A DNA stretch of 17,488 bases, from contig CAMQDG010000031.1 in NCBI GenBank assembly GCA_946999425.1, positions 1 to 17,488 of the forward strand, written 5' to 3'. The stretch's first letter is position 1, and each line of letters opens with the position of its first letter. A program made the translations under genes and the position numbers. Below, piece by piece: positions 1 through 7,030 of this stretch. The notes beneath the pieces are model-generated. The model saw only the letters and a program-made list of their open reading frames with translations, was not told the DNA's origin and did no database searches. This DNA comes from an uncultured Peptoniphilus sp. Its GTDB lineage: Bacteria; Bacillota; Clostridia; Tissierellales; Peptoniphilaceae.

Positions 1-6
1 ATGAGA

Positions 7-40
7 CCTACCACGATTTTTTTACAAAAATCGGGTTAGG
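7..40. repeat. Imperfect hairpin at the left edge
   Basis: The segment folds into a long stem. CGATTTTT (14-21) pairs with AAAAATCG (26-33) around the loop TTAC, and CCTACC (7-12) pairs with GGT..AGG (34-40) if A13 and T37 are bulged. The T-run lies inside the stem and none follows on either strand, so it does not look like an ordinary intrinsic terminator. It sits directly before the tandem repeat at 46 and may belong to the same intergenic element, which the window edge truncates. Confidence 0.5.
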
Positions 41-45
41 GCTTC

Positions 46-128
46 AAATTGGTCCTTACATTGGTTTAAATATTCAATAAATTGGTCCTTACATTGGTTT
101 AAATATTCAATAAATTGGTCCCTACATT
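46..128. repeat. 33-bp tandem direct repeat, 2.5 copies
   Basis: Two perfect 33-bp copies occupy 46-78 and 79-111. Each begins AAATTGGTCC and ends AATATTCAAT. A third, 17-nt partial copy lies at 112-128, with C for T at position 122. There is no spacer between copies, so this is a tandem repeat and not a CRISPR array. Each unit contains a TTTAAATATT core. A related sequence, inverted, lies at the right edge of the window (17475-17488), so the unit may be dispersed in intergenic regions of this genome. Confidence 0.85.
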
Positions 129-221
129 CTATTGCAAATATTTACTCTCTTGAAATCTTTTCGCATAAATTTATCCTACATGGGGTTTTGTTTTCGATTT
201 ACATTTTATTTTTATTTATGT
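129..221. other. Non-coding AT-rich stretch
   Basis: This is AT-rich sequence between the tandem repeat and the uxuB promoter. I see no open reading frame with a ribosome binding site, no RNA gene and no convincing hairpin in it. Confidence 0.5.
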
Positions 222-250
222 TTGCCTAATAAATATTTTATAGCTATACT
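222..250 (+). promoter_or_regulatory. Predicted sigma-A promoter of uxuB-uxuA
   Basis: The -35 element TTGCCT (222-227) and the -10 element TATACT (245-250) are separated by exactly 17 bp. The start site would be near 257, giving a leader of about 88 nt. A small interrupted dyad, GCTA (243-246) and TAGC (256-259), straddles the -10 and could be part of an operator. No other candidate before the gene is as good. Confidence 0.6.
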
Positions 251-269
251 GTTATTAGCATCTTTGTAA

Positions 270-310
270 TTTAAAACCAATTTAAACCATTTTAAACTCC
301 GAAGAGTTTA
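270..310 (+). promoter_or_regulatory. uxuB leader: phased TTTAAA repeats and a hairpin
   Basis: Three TTTAAA(A)C elements begin near 270, 281 and 291, about one helical turn apart. The last runs into a perfect 7-bp stem: TAAACTC (293-299), loop CGAA (300-303), GAGTTTA (304-310). The hairpin ends about 22 nt before the ribosome binding site at 332-337. It could be an operator or an RNA structure that affects translation or mRNA stability; nothing in the sequence decides which. Confidence 0.4.
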
Positions 311-344
311 TAAATAGGTGCAATATTTTTTAAGGGGTGTTAGT

Positions 345-1925
345 TTGAAGCTTAGTTTAGATAATTTTAATAAATTAAAAGATTTTGTTGACCAATTTCC
401 AAGTTATGATGTTGGAAAATTGAGGGAAGATTCTTTGAAGGATCCCCATTGGCTTGCTTTTGGTGCGGGAAATATTTTTCGTGGATATATTGCCAGGGTC
501 AATCAGGATTTAATTAATAAGGGTCTTTCTAATAGGGGCATAAGTGTCGTTGAGAGTTTTGATTCTGAGATTATTGACCACATTTATAAGCCTTTTGATA
601 ATTTGACTCTTTCTGTTACTTTAAATAAGGATGGCAAGTTTTCTACGGATTTAATTGCAAATCTTGTGGAGGGTTTGGTTCTTTCTAAGGATGAGGAAAG
701 AATTGAAGAGATAGTTAAGAATAAAGATTTACAGATTATGTCTTTTACTATTACTGAGAAGGGATATAATATTTTTACTCCTCAGGGTCTTGTTATGGAT
801 CTTGCTAGGGAGGATGGTCTTGGTAATCCTGAGGATTCTAAGCATTTAATGGCTAGGGCTGCTTATTATTTGTATTTAAGATTTAAGGCGGGCAAATTGC
901 CTATTACTATGTTAAGTCTTGATAATTGTTCACATAATGGTCAAAAGCTTAAGGATTCTATTATGTATTTTGTAAGGGCTTGGAATGAGAATAATAAGGT
1001 TGAGGATGATTTTGTAGATTTTGTTGATGGCGGCGAGTTTGTAAGTTTTCCATGGACTATGATTGATAAGATCACTCCAAGGCCTGCTGATGAGATTAGG
1101 GATTATTTAGTTGGCAAGGGCTTTGAGAATATGGATGCTATTGTAACTGACAAGAGAACTTATATTGCTCCTTTTGTTAATTCTGAAGAGGCTGAGTATC
1201 TTGTTATTGAGGATGATTTTAAGAATGGTCGTGATCCTCTTGATAAGGTGGGGGTTTATTTAACTGATAGGGATACTGTTAATAAGGTTGAGACTATGAA
1301 GGTTACTACTTGTCTTAATCCTCTTCATACTTGTCTTGCAGTTTATGGTTGCCTTTTAGGTTATGATTCTATTGCTGCTGAGATGAAGGATCAAGATTTA
1401 GTTTCTCTAATTAAGAAGATTGGTTATGATGAGGCTCTTCCTGTTGTTGTGGATCCCAAGATTTTAAGTCCTAAGGCTTTTATTGATGAGGTTATTGAGG
1501 TTCGTCTACCTAATAAGTATATTCCTGATGCTCCTCAAAGAATTGCGACTGATACTTCTCAAAAGATTCCTATTAGATTTGGTCAAACTATAAAGAAGTA
1601 TGTTGAGGCGGGAAAAGTTAGTGAGCTTAAGTTTATACCTTTGGCTATTGCTGGATGGCTTAGATATCTTTTTGGGCTTGATGATAATTTGCAAAAGTTT
1701 GATTTAAGTGCTGATCCTTTGCTTTCTGATTTGAAAAAGATTTATGAAAATATGGAGATTGGAAATATTGATGAGGCTTCTATAAGAAAGCTGCTTAAGA
1801 ATGAAACTATTTTCGGTCTTGATCTTGAAAAGGCTGGATTGGCAGATTTGATTGTTGAGTATCTAAAGGAATTAAGTATGGGTAAGGGTGCTGTGAGAGG
1901 CACATTAAAAAAATATTTAGGGTGA
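345..1925 (+). CDS. uxuB: Mannitol dehydrogenase-family oxidoreductase, probable D-fructuronate reductase
   Basis: This is probably the NADH-dependent fructuronate reductase (D-fructuronate to D-mannonate) of hexuronate catabolism, in the cytoplasm. The 526-residue length suits long-chain polyol dehydrogenases. The nucleotide-binding glycine motif FGAGNIFRG is near residue 39, LDNCSHNG near 192, and the catalytic-type segment K319...N325-x2-H328 lies in TCLNPLHT. The lysine is one residue further from the Asn than in the usual K-x4-N-x2-H pattern of mannitol 2-dehydrogenase. I chose the TTG at 345 because AAGGGG (332-337) lies 7 nt before it; the in-frame GTG at 318 has no such site. uxuA follows after 4 nt, which strongly supports a UxuB role over mannitol dehydrogenase. 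Codon choice is markedly T-ending. A mannonate or altronate oxidoreductase of other specificity is possible. Confidence 0.82.
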   Translation: MKLSLDNFNKLKDFVDQFPSYDVGKLREDSLKDPHWLAFGAGNIFRGYIARVNQDLINKGLSNRGISVVESFDSEIIDHIYKPFDNLTLSVTLNKDGKFSTDLIANLVEGLVLSKDEERIEEIVKNKDLQIMSFTITEKGYNIFTPQGLVMDLAREDGLGNPEDSKHLMARAAYYLYLRFKAGKLPITMLSLDNCSHNGQKLKDSIMYFVRAWNENNKVEDDFVDFVDGGEFVSFPWTMIDKITPRPADEIRDYLVGKGFENMDAIVTDKRTYIAPFVNSEEAEYLVIEDDFKNGRDPLDKVGVYLTDRDTVNKVETMKVTTCLNPLHTCLAVYGCLLGYDSIAAEMKDQDLVSLIKKIGYDEALPVVVDPKILSPKAFIDEVIEVRLPNKYIPDAPQRIATDTSQKIPIRFGQTIKKYVEAGKVSELKFIPLAIAGWLRYLFGLDDNLQKFDLSADPLLSDLKKIYENMEIGNIDEASIRKLLKNETIFGLDLEKAGLADLIVEYLKELSMGKGAVRGTLKKYLG

Positions 1926-1929
1926 TATT

Positions 1930-3000
1930 ATGAAAATGACTTTTAGATGGTATGGGGATTCTGATCCTATACCTTTGAAATATATAAAACAAATTCCAAA
2001 TTGCAGTGGAATAATGGCTATGATGGATGATTTTGAGGCTGGACAAGTTTGGGACAAGGAAATTTTTGGCAAGTTTGTAAAGAGGGTTAATGATGCTGGT
2101 CTTGAGGTTGAGGTAATAGAAAGTATAAATGTTCATGAAGATATTAAAATGGGTCTTCCTACAAGGGATAAGTATATTGAAAATTACAAGGAATCTATCA
2201 AGAATGTTGCTGAGTGTGGAGTAAAGGTTGTAGTTTACAATTTTATGCCTGTTTTTGACTGGCTTAAGACTGATTTGGCAAAGGTCTTGGCTGACGGCTC
2301 TAACACTCTTTATTACAATGATAAAGATTTAAAGGGTCTTACTCCTAAAGCTTTAGTTGAAAGTACTATAAAAAATTCTGGTGGTTTTTCTCTTCCTGGT
2401 TGGGAACCTGAAAGATTAAAGGAATTGGAAAGGGTTCTTGAAATTTATAAGGATATTGATGAAGAAAAACTTCTTGCAAATTATAAATATTTCCTTGAGG
2501 GAATAATTCCTACTTGTGAAAAATATGGGGTAAGGATGGCAGTTCATCCTGATGATCCTGCATGGCCAGTTTTTGGAATTCCGAGAATTTCTCATAGTCT
2601 TGAACAATTTGATAGGATTCTTTCTTTAGTTGATTCTCCTGCAAATTCTCTTTGCTTATGTACTGGTTCTTTGGGAACTGATTCTAATTATAAAGTTGCC
2701 GATGCTATAAGACATTTTGGTGAAAGGGGCAGAATAGCTTGTGCTCACGTTAGAAATATAAAGCACATAGGAAATAAGGAATTTTATGAGTCGGCCCATT
2801 ATAGTGACTGCGGTAGTCTTGATATGTTTGAAATAATGAAGGCTTTATATGATACAAGTCCTGATGTTTATATAAGACCAGACCACGGAAGAATGATTTG
2901 GGACGAAAAGGGTAGAGCTGGATATGGACTTTATGACAGAGCTTTGGGCTTAACATATTTAAATGGTCTTTGGGAAGCCATAGACAAAATGAGTAAATAA
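1930..3000 (+). CDS. uxuA: D-mannonate dehydratase
   Basis: This enzyme dehydrates D-mannonate to 2-keto-3-deoxy-D-gluconate, in the cytoplasm, with a divalent metal. At 356 residues it has full family length and a TIM-barrel-type composition without membrane segments. Family hallmarks are plain: MAVHPDDPAWPVFG (His206), LCTGSLGTD (Cys244), AHVRN (His273) and RPDHGR (Asp318); these four residues are the expected metal ligands. It begins 4 nt after uxuB, with AGGG about 7 nt before the ATG, so the two enzymes are surely co-transcribed and catalyse consecutive steps. A strong terminator follows 12 nt after the stop. The product KDG needs a kinase and aldolase that are not in this window. Confidence 0.95.
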   Translation: MKMTFRWYGDSDPIPLKYIKQIPNCSGIMAMMDDFEAGQVWDKEIFGKFVKRVNDAGLEVEVIESINVHEDIKMGLPTRDKYIENYKESIKNVAECGVKVVVYNFMPVFDWLKTDLAKVLADGSNTLYYNDKDLKGLTPKALVESTIKNSGGFSLPGWEPERLKELERVLEIYKDIDEEKLLANYKYFLEGIIPTCEKYGVRMAVHPDDPAWPVFGIPRISHSLEQFDRILSLVDSPANSLCLCTGSLGTDSNYKVADAIRHFGERGRIACAHVRNIKHIGNKEFYESAHYSDCGSLDMFEIMKALYDTSPDVYIRPDHGRMIWDEKGRAGYGLYDRALGLTYLNGLWEAIDKMSK

Positions 3001-3011
3001 TTATTTAAAGG

Positions 3012-3042
3012 ATATGCTGCGTAATTGCAGCATATTTTTTTA
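3012..3042 (+). terminator. Intrinsic terminator of uxuB-uxuA
   Basis: A perfect 9-bp stem (3012-3020 with 3027-3035) around the loop GTAATT is followed by a T-run and further T-rich sequence. It closes the uxuBA unit before the next promoter. Confidence 0.92.
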
Positions 3043-3100
3043 TTTTTTTAAATTTTTTTCTCAGATTGAAAAAAATTTATCAACGCTTTAGCAGGCTCGA

Positions 3101-3129
3101 TTGATTTAATAGATTTCATGGTTTATAAT
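3101..3129 (+). promoter_or_regulatory. Strong sigma-A promoter of the esterase-TRAP operon 1
   Basis: TTGATT (3101-3106), a 17-bp spacer and a consensus TATAAT (3124-3129) form the most canonical promoter in the window. Transcription should start near 3136, about 46 nt before the esterase start codon I chose. Confidence 0.85.
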
Positions 3130-3137
3130 AGTTTCAT

Positions 3138-3157
3138 AAACGATGATAACGTTTCGA
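3138..3157. promoter_or_regulatory. Candidate operator / cre-like site at the transcription start
   Basis: The sequence AAACG-N7-CGTTT (3138-3154) is an inverted repeat beginning at the predicted start of transcription. Read on the minus strand, 3144-3157 is TCGAAACGTTATCA, which matches 12 of 14 positions of the CcpA cre consensus TGWAANCGNTNWCA. A second, weaker match (11 of 14) lies at 3078-3091 (minus strand CTAAAGCGTTGATA), just upstream of the -35. Repression by CcpA or another LacI-family protein would fit a secondary carbon source, but this is inference. Confidence 0.45.
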
Positions 3158-3181
3158 GATGTGAAACAACTATGGAGGCAT

Positions 3182-4105
3182 ATGGAAGATTTATTTTCGG
3201 GAACTGAAGAAGAAATAAAGTTTTGCGACGGTTATTATAAATCTCGTTTTTCAGAGGAACAATATAGATATTTAAGTAAGAATAATGATTTTAGAATTAG
3301 AAGTCTTTGCAGTCCAAATATTGCAATAAATTTAATTCCAAGGTCTGAGCTTAGATTGATATTTTCCATTGAAGAGTTTGCAAGAGATCCTGTAAATGTT
3401 GATATTTATATGGATAAGATTTTTCTTAAGCACATAGAGTATGGAAATAGAAAAAAACAAATTGAAGTTTTTATAGATAAGGAATTTGTTGATAAGCCTT
3501 TAAGGATATTTTTAACAAATACTTCAACTTGGAGAATTAAAGAGATAAAGGGTTTATATAAAACTTTTAAAGATACTTATAAGACGGACATTTTAGCTTT
3601 AGGCGATTCGATTACTCAAGGCATGGAAACTGATTATCCATCTTTTACATTTATGAATTTATTTCACAGGGAAGGGTTTGACATAAAAAATCAAAGTGTA
3701 GGTGGTATGGTTTTTGATCATAAGCTTCCTCAACTTTGTAATGTGTCTTGTGAAAATATTTTTATAGGTCTTGGAACAAATGACATTCTTTCTAATAAGG
3801 ATATTGATGAGGTAAAAGGTGAAATTGATCTTTACTTTAAACTTATCAATGAAAAATTTTTTGACAAAAATGTTGTGGTTTTAAGTCCTATTCCAATATT
3901 GAAACCTTCTTTAGAAAAAAGATTCACTGAAATTGAAGCTGCTATCATCAAAGTTTTAAAAAATTATCCTAAGTTTAAATTAGTAAAAGGAAGGGATATT
4001 TTTCCGGCAGATATTAAATTTTATTATGACGGGGATATTCATCCTAATGAATTGGGAAATTTTTTAATTTATTATTCATTAAAAGATTTATGGAGGAAGA
4101 ATTAA
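3182..4105 (+). CDS. SGNH/GDSL-family esterase with an N-terminal beta domain
   Basis: This is probably a serine esterase or deacetylase. All SGNH blocks are present: GDSITQG with nucleophile Ser143, the oxyanion glycine in SVGGMVF (about 174), GLGTND with Asn200, and DGDIHP with Asp285 and His287. The first ~130 residues lack these motifs and look beta-rich, as in two-domain SGNH/CE2-like esterases. No signal peptide is seen, so it should act in the cytoplasm. The start at 3182 follows GGAGG (3174-3178) with a short 3-nt gap; the earlier in-frame ATG at 3143 lies only ~7 nt after the predicted transcription start and has no ribosome site. Its stop overlaps the dctP start (TAATG), so it is translationally coupled to a TRAP transporter and probably acts on the imported compound. 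The substrate is unknown. Confidence 0.85.
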   Translation: MEDLFSGTEEEIKFCDGYYKSRFSEEQYRYLSKNNDFRIRSLCSPNIAINLIPRSELRLIFSIEEFARDPVNVDIYMDKIFLKHIEYGNRKKQIEVFIDKEFVDKPLRIFLTNTSTWRIKEIKGLYKTFKDTYKTDILALGDSITQGMETDYPSFTFMNLFHREGFDIKNQSVGGMVFDHKLPQLCNVSCENIFIGLGTNDILSNKDIDEVKGEIDLYFKLINEKFFDKNVVVLSPIPILKPSLEKRFTEIEAAIIKVLKNYPKFKLVKGRDIFPADIKFYYDGDIHPNELGNFLIYYSLKDLWRKN

Positions 4106-5139
4106 TGAAAAAGTTAAAACTAGTCTTATTAAGCGTTTTAGTTTTAGGACTTTTAGCAGGTTGCGGAAAGTCTGAAAAGAAAGAAGCTCCTGCTGAAGGA
4201 AACAAGAAGAATCAAACGGAAGCTAAGGGTGAAGGTAGTACAGAAAAAATTAAAGTACAAATAGCAAACACTCAAGGTGAAAAAGACACTCAATCAATTG
4301 GTATGATGGAAGTAAAAAAAGAACTTGAAGCAACAGGAATGTTTGATGTTCAACTATTCTTCTCATCTGCTCTTGGTGGAACTGATGACGTATTAGAACA
4401 AGGTCTTCAAGGAGTTCCTGTTGTAGCCATGAGTGACCCTGGTAGACTTGCATCTTATGTAAAAGATTTTGGTATTATCCAAATGCCATACATTCTTGAA
4501 AATGTTGACGACCTTGATAAATTAGTTGAAACTGATTTATATAAAGGATGGGAAAAACAATTTGAAGAAAAGGGCGTAAAGATTATTACAGCTAACTGGT
4601 TTAATGGTCCAAGAAACTTTGTTTGTAACAATGAAGTAAATACACCTGCAGATTTAGCTGGTAAAAAAATCAGAACAATTGGTAGCGACCTTTTTGTTGA
4701 ATCTATAAATGCTATGGGAGCTATTGCAACTCCTATGGAATGGTCTGAAGTTTATCCTTCAATTCAACAAGGAGCTCTTGATGGAGCAGAAGTACAAACA
4801 CCATCTGCATATCCAACAAGACTTTATGAAATTTGTAAGTATGTAAACAAGACTGAACATTTTAACTTAATAACTGTTCCTGTTATGGGCGCTAAAGTAT
4901 TTAATAGCTGGCCAAAAGAAGCTCAAGAAAAATTTGTTGAAGTATTTAAAAAAGTTGGTACTGAAAATAGAAAGATTGTAGACAGTACTATTAAGGAATA
5001 TGAAGAAGATATGGCTAAAAAGGGTATGGTAATTCGTGAAGTTGACAAAACACCTTTTAAACAAGCTGTAGAACCTGTATATGAAAAACTTGGATACTCT
5101 CAATTAAGAGAAGAATTCAAGAAAGCTATAGGTGAGTAA
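4105..5139 (+). CDS. dctP: TRAP transporter substrate-binding lipoprotein (system 1)
   Basis: This is the extracytoplasmic solute-binding protein of a tripartite (TRAP) secondary transporter. A signal peptide ends in the lipobox LLAGC, so Cys20 would be lipidated and the protein anchored to the outer face of the membrane. After a charged linker comes the DctP fold. WFNGPR (Arg170) and KKIRTIG (Arg190) match the region where the family's arginine binds the ligand carboxylate, followed by ALDGAE-type residues. The start at 4105 follows GGAGGA (4092-4097), which excludes the in-frame ATG at 4090 inside that site. It is only distantly similar to the second binding protein of the window (11746), so the ligands probably differ. 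A hexuronate, aldonate or derivative is likely from context. Confidence 0.9.
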   Translation: MKKLKLVLLSVLVLGLLAGCGKSEKKEAPAEGNKKNQTEAKGEGSTEKIKVQIANTQGEKDTQSIGMMEVKKELEATGMFDVQLFFSSALGGTDDVLEQGLQGVPVVAMSDPGRLASYVKDFGIIQMPYILENVDDLDKLVETDLYKGWEKQFEEKGVKIITANWFNGPRNFVCNNEVNTPADLAGKKIRTIGSDLFVESINAMGAIATPMEWSEVYPSIQQGALDGAEVQTPSAYPTRLYEICKYVNKTEHFNLITVPVMGAKVFNSWPKEAQEKFVEVFKKVGTENRKIVDSTIKEYEEDMAKKGMVIREVDKTPFKQAVEPVYEKLGYSQLREEFKKAIGE

Positions 5140-5143
5140 AACG

Positions 5144-5162
5144 GGGGCTATAAGCCCCTTTT
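5144..5162 (+). terminator. Intercistronic hairpin between dctP and dctQ (system 1)
   Basis: GGGGCT (5144-5149), loop ATA and AGCCCC (5153-5158) followed by TTTT form a short GC-rich hairpin 4 nt after the dctP stop. It may act as a partial terminator or protect the 3' end of an esterase-dctP transcript, so that more binding protein than membrane subunits is made. TRAP operon 2 has an equivalent hairpin in the same place. Confidence 0.6.
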
Positions 5163-5181
5163 AATTTTTATGAGGGATAGC

Positions 5182-5655
5182 ATGAAGAAGATTTATGATT
5201 TGTTGTGTAAACTGGAAACCATAATTTGCGGTGTATTTTTGATATTAGTTGTTATATTAGTTTTTCTATCAGCTCTTACAAGAAAATTTAATATACCTAT
5301 GCAAAAAAGTTTGGACGTTGCACAACTTTTATTTGCTTGGTTGGCTTTTATAGGTGCTGATATTGCCCTAAGACAGGAAAAGTTGGTAGGGGTTGATATT
5401 TTCACAAGTAAAATGTCAAAAAAGGCAAATGGAATTTGTAGAATTATAAGCCATGTGCTTATGATAGTTTTATTAGTAGCATTTGTAATTAAGGGATTTG
5501 ATTTAACTATGAATTCTTGGGACAGAAGTTTTCAATCTTTAAAGTTAAGCTATGCATGTGTAACAATGAGTTTACCTGTAGGCTCTGCATTAATGATTCT
5601 TTCCACTTTAACTTTAATTGCAAAGGACATAAGAATGATTAGAGGTGGAAATTAA
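5182..5655 (+). CDS. dctQ: TRAP transporter small membrane subunit (system 1)
   Basis: This is the small integral membrane protein of the TRAP transporter, which pairs with DctM in the membrane. The 157-residue protein shows four hydrophobic segments, at roughly residues 13-33, 45-63, 88-107 and 124-145, the standard DctQ layout. The central LFAWLAFIGADIALRQ stretch is typical of the family's tryptophan-containing region after the first helix. The ATG at 5182 has GAGGG (5172-5176) at 5 nt spacing; the in-frame ATG at 5170 overlaps that site and is rejected. Its stop overlaps the dctM start as TAATG. Confidence 0.9.
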   Translation: MKKIYDLLCKLETIICGVFLILVVILVFLSALTRKFNIPMQKSLDVAQLLFAWLAFIGADIALRQEKLVGVDIFTSKMSKKANGICRIISHVLMIVLLVAFVIKGFDLTMNSWDRSFQSLKLSYACVTMSLPVGSALMILSTLTLIAKDIRMIRGGN

Positions 5656-6941
5656 TGACAATTTTAATTATTTTATTTATAGGACTTTTAATTATTAATA
5701 TGCCTATTGCTTTTGTTATAGGTATTTCAGGCATTAGTTATTTTGTTACATCAAATACAATACCTCTTTCTGTTGCAGTACAAAGGGTTGTTTCTCAAAC
5801 TCAATCTTTTGCCTTTCTTGCAGTACCATTTTTTGTATTTGCAGGAAATCTTATGAATGAAACTGGAATAACTGACAGATTGTTAAGATTATCAAGACTT
5901 TTAACAAGAACTTTAGCAGGTGGGGTTGCCCAAGTAAGTGTAATTTTAAGTACTCTTATGGGTGGTGTTTCTGGTTCTGCCGTAGCTGATGCTGCTATGG
6001 AAGCGAGAATACTTGGACCTGAAATGGATGCTAAGGGCTATCCAAAGGGATATTCAGCTGCTGTAATTTGTCTTACATCACTGATAACTGCCACAATTCC
6101 TCCTTCTCTTGGACTTATTTTATATGGATTTGTAGGAGAAGTTTCCATAGGAAGACTTTTTGCAGCAGGTATAGTGCCAGGTATATTGATGATGACATTT
6201 TTAATGGTAACTGTAAGTATAACTTCAAAAAAGCATGGTTATGATTTACCTGAACCTAATATAAAAAGACCGTCTGCTAAGGAAATTTTAGAAGATTTAA
6301 AGACTTCTATTTGGGCTCTTATTTTCCCTATTATTCTTATAGTAGGTATAAGATTTGGAATTTTCACTCCATCAGAAGCAGGAGCTTTTGCAGTTGTATA
6401 TGCTCTTTTAATCGGGGTATTTGTTTATAAAGAGCTTACTTGGGAAAAATTTAAAAAGTCTGTAGTAAATACTGTTATAGACAACGGTGCAATTATTTTA
6501 ATTATTTCTTTTTCTGGAATTTTCAGTTATGTACTAACTTACGTTAATGCACCTACAGTTTTATCACAATTTTTAGTAGGTATTTCAAGTAATGGTAAAG
6601 TATTGACCTTGATAATGCTACTTTTCCTATTCTTTACAGGAATGATAGTTGACTCTAATGTAAATATACTTTTATTAACTCCTATATTTTTACCAGTAGT
6701 ACAAAGTTTGGGCATAGACCCTGTTCATTTTGGAGTTTGTATGATGACAATAGTAACAATGGGATGTATGACTCCTCCTGTTGGAACAGCATGCTATATT
6801 GTTTGTGGTATAATGGGAATTTCCATAAGTGATTATGTAAAACATTCCATCCCCTTCTTTGCTGCTGTAATTGTTCTTGATATTGTCCTTGTACTTTTCC
6901 CGCAGTTGGTATTGTTTATTCCGAATTTAATATTTAACTAA
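5655..6941 (+). CDS. dctM: TRAP transporter large permease subunit (system 1)
   Basis: This is the Na+-coupled transport channel of the TRAP system. It is 428 residues long with about a dozen hydrophobic helices. Signature stretches of the DctM family are present: VPFFVFAGNLMN near residue 57, MGGVSGSAVADAA near 102 and ATIPPSLGLILYG near 145, with the internal duplication echoed in GIFTPSEAGAF and MTPPVGTACY. Translation starts at the TAATG overlap with dctQ, helped by AGAGGTGG just upstream. The gene closes the operon before the terminator at 6985. Confidence 0.95.
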   Translation: MTILIILFIGLLIINMPIAFVIGISGISYFVTSNTIPLSVAVQRVVSQTQSFAFLAVPFFVFAGNLMNETGITDRLLRLSRLLTRTLAGGVAQVSVILSTLMGGVSGSAVADAAMEARILGPEMDAKGYPKGYSAAVICLTSLITATIPPSLGLILYGFVGEVSIGRLFAAGIVPGILMMTFLMVTVSITSKKHGYDLPEPNIKRPSAKEILEDLKTSIWALIFPIILIVGIRFGIFTPSEAGAFAVVYALLIGVFVYKELTWEKFKKSVVNTVIDNGAIILIISFSGIFSYVLTYVNAPTVLSQFLVGISSNGKVLTLIMLLFLFFTGMIVDSNVNILLLTPIFLPVVQSLGIDPVHFGVCMMTIVTMGCMTPPVGTACYIVCGIMGISISDYVKHSIPFFAAVIVLDIVLVLFPQLVLFIPNLIFN

Positions 6942-6984
6942 AAATAAATTTGTAAAATTAATTTGGAAAAGTTAATTTTAAATT

Positions 6985-7030
6985 AAATCCGTTAATAAGT
7001 TTTGTATATAGACTTATTAACGGATTTTTT
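6985..7030. terminator. Strong bidirectional terminator between convergent operons
   Basis: A perfect 16-bp stem (6985-7000 with 7012-7027) encloses an 11-nt loop. A T-run ends it on the plus strand (7025-7031), and on the minus strand the stem is followed by the weaker TTTAATTTAAAATT. It sits between dctM (+) and the DUF1667 gene (-), whose stop codon touches its edge, so it probably serves both. Confidence 0.92.

Noticed and set aside
46..128. Possible CRISPR array
   Set aside because: The 33-bp units are directly adjacent with no unique spacers, and no cas-like gene is present.
318..344. GTG start giving a longer uxuB product
   Set aside because: It has no ribosome binding site, whereas AAGGGG sits 7 nt before the TTG at 345, and the extra residues would overlap that site.
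257..344. Riboswitch in the uxuB leader
   Set aside because: The leader is only about 88 nt, has a single short hairpin and no known aptamer-like or terminator arrangement.
3143..3181. Earlier ATG start for the SGNH esterase
   Set aside because: It lies about 7 nt after the predicted transcription start, has no ribosome binding site, and its codons contain the GGAGG used for the ATG at 3182. The chosen spacing is short, so some doubt remains.
4090..4104. Earlier ATG start for the first dctP
   Set aside because: It overlaps the GGAGGA ribosome site of the ATG at 4105 and would spoil the lipoprotein signal peptide by adding acidic residues.
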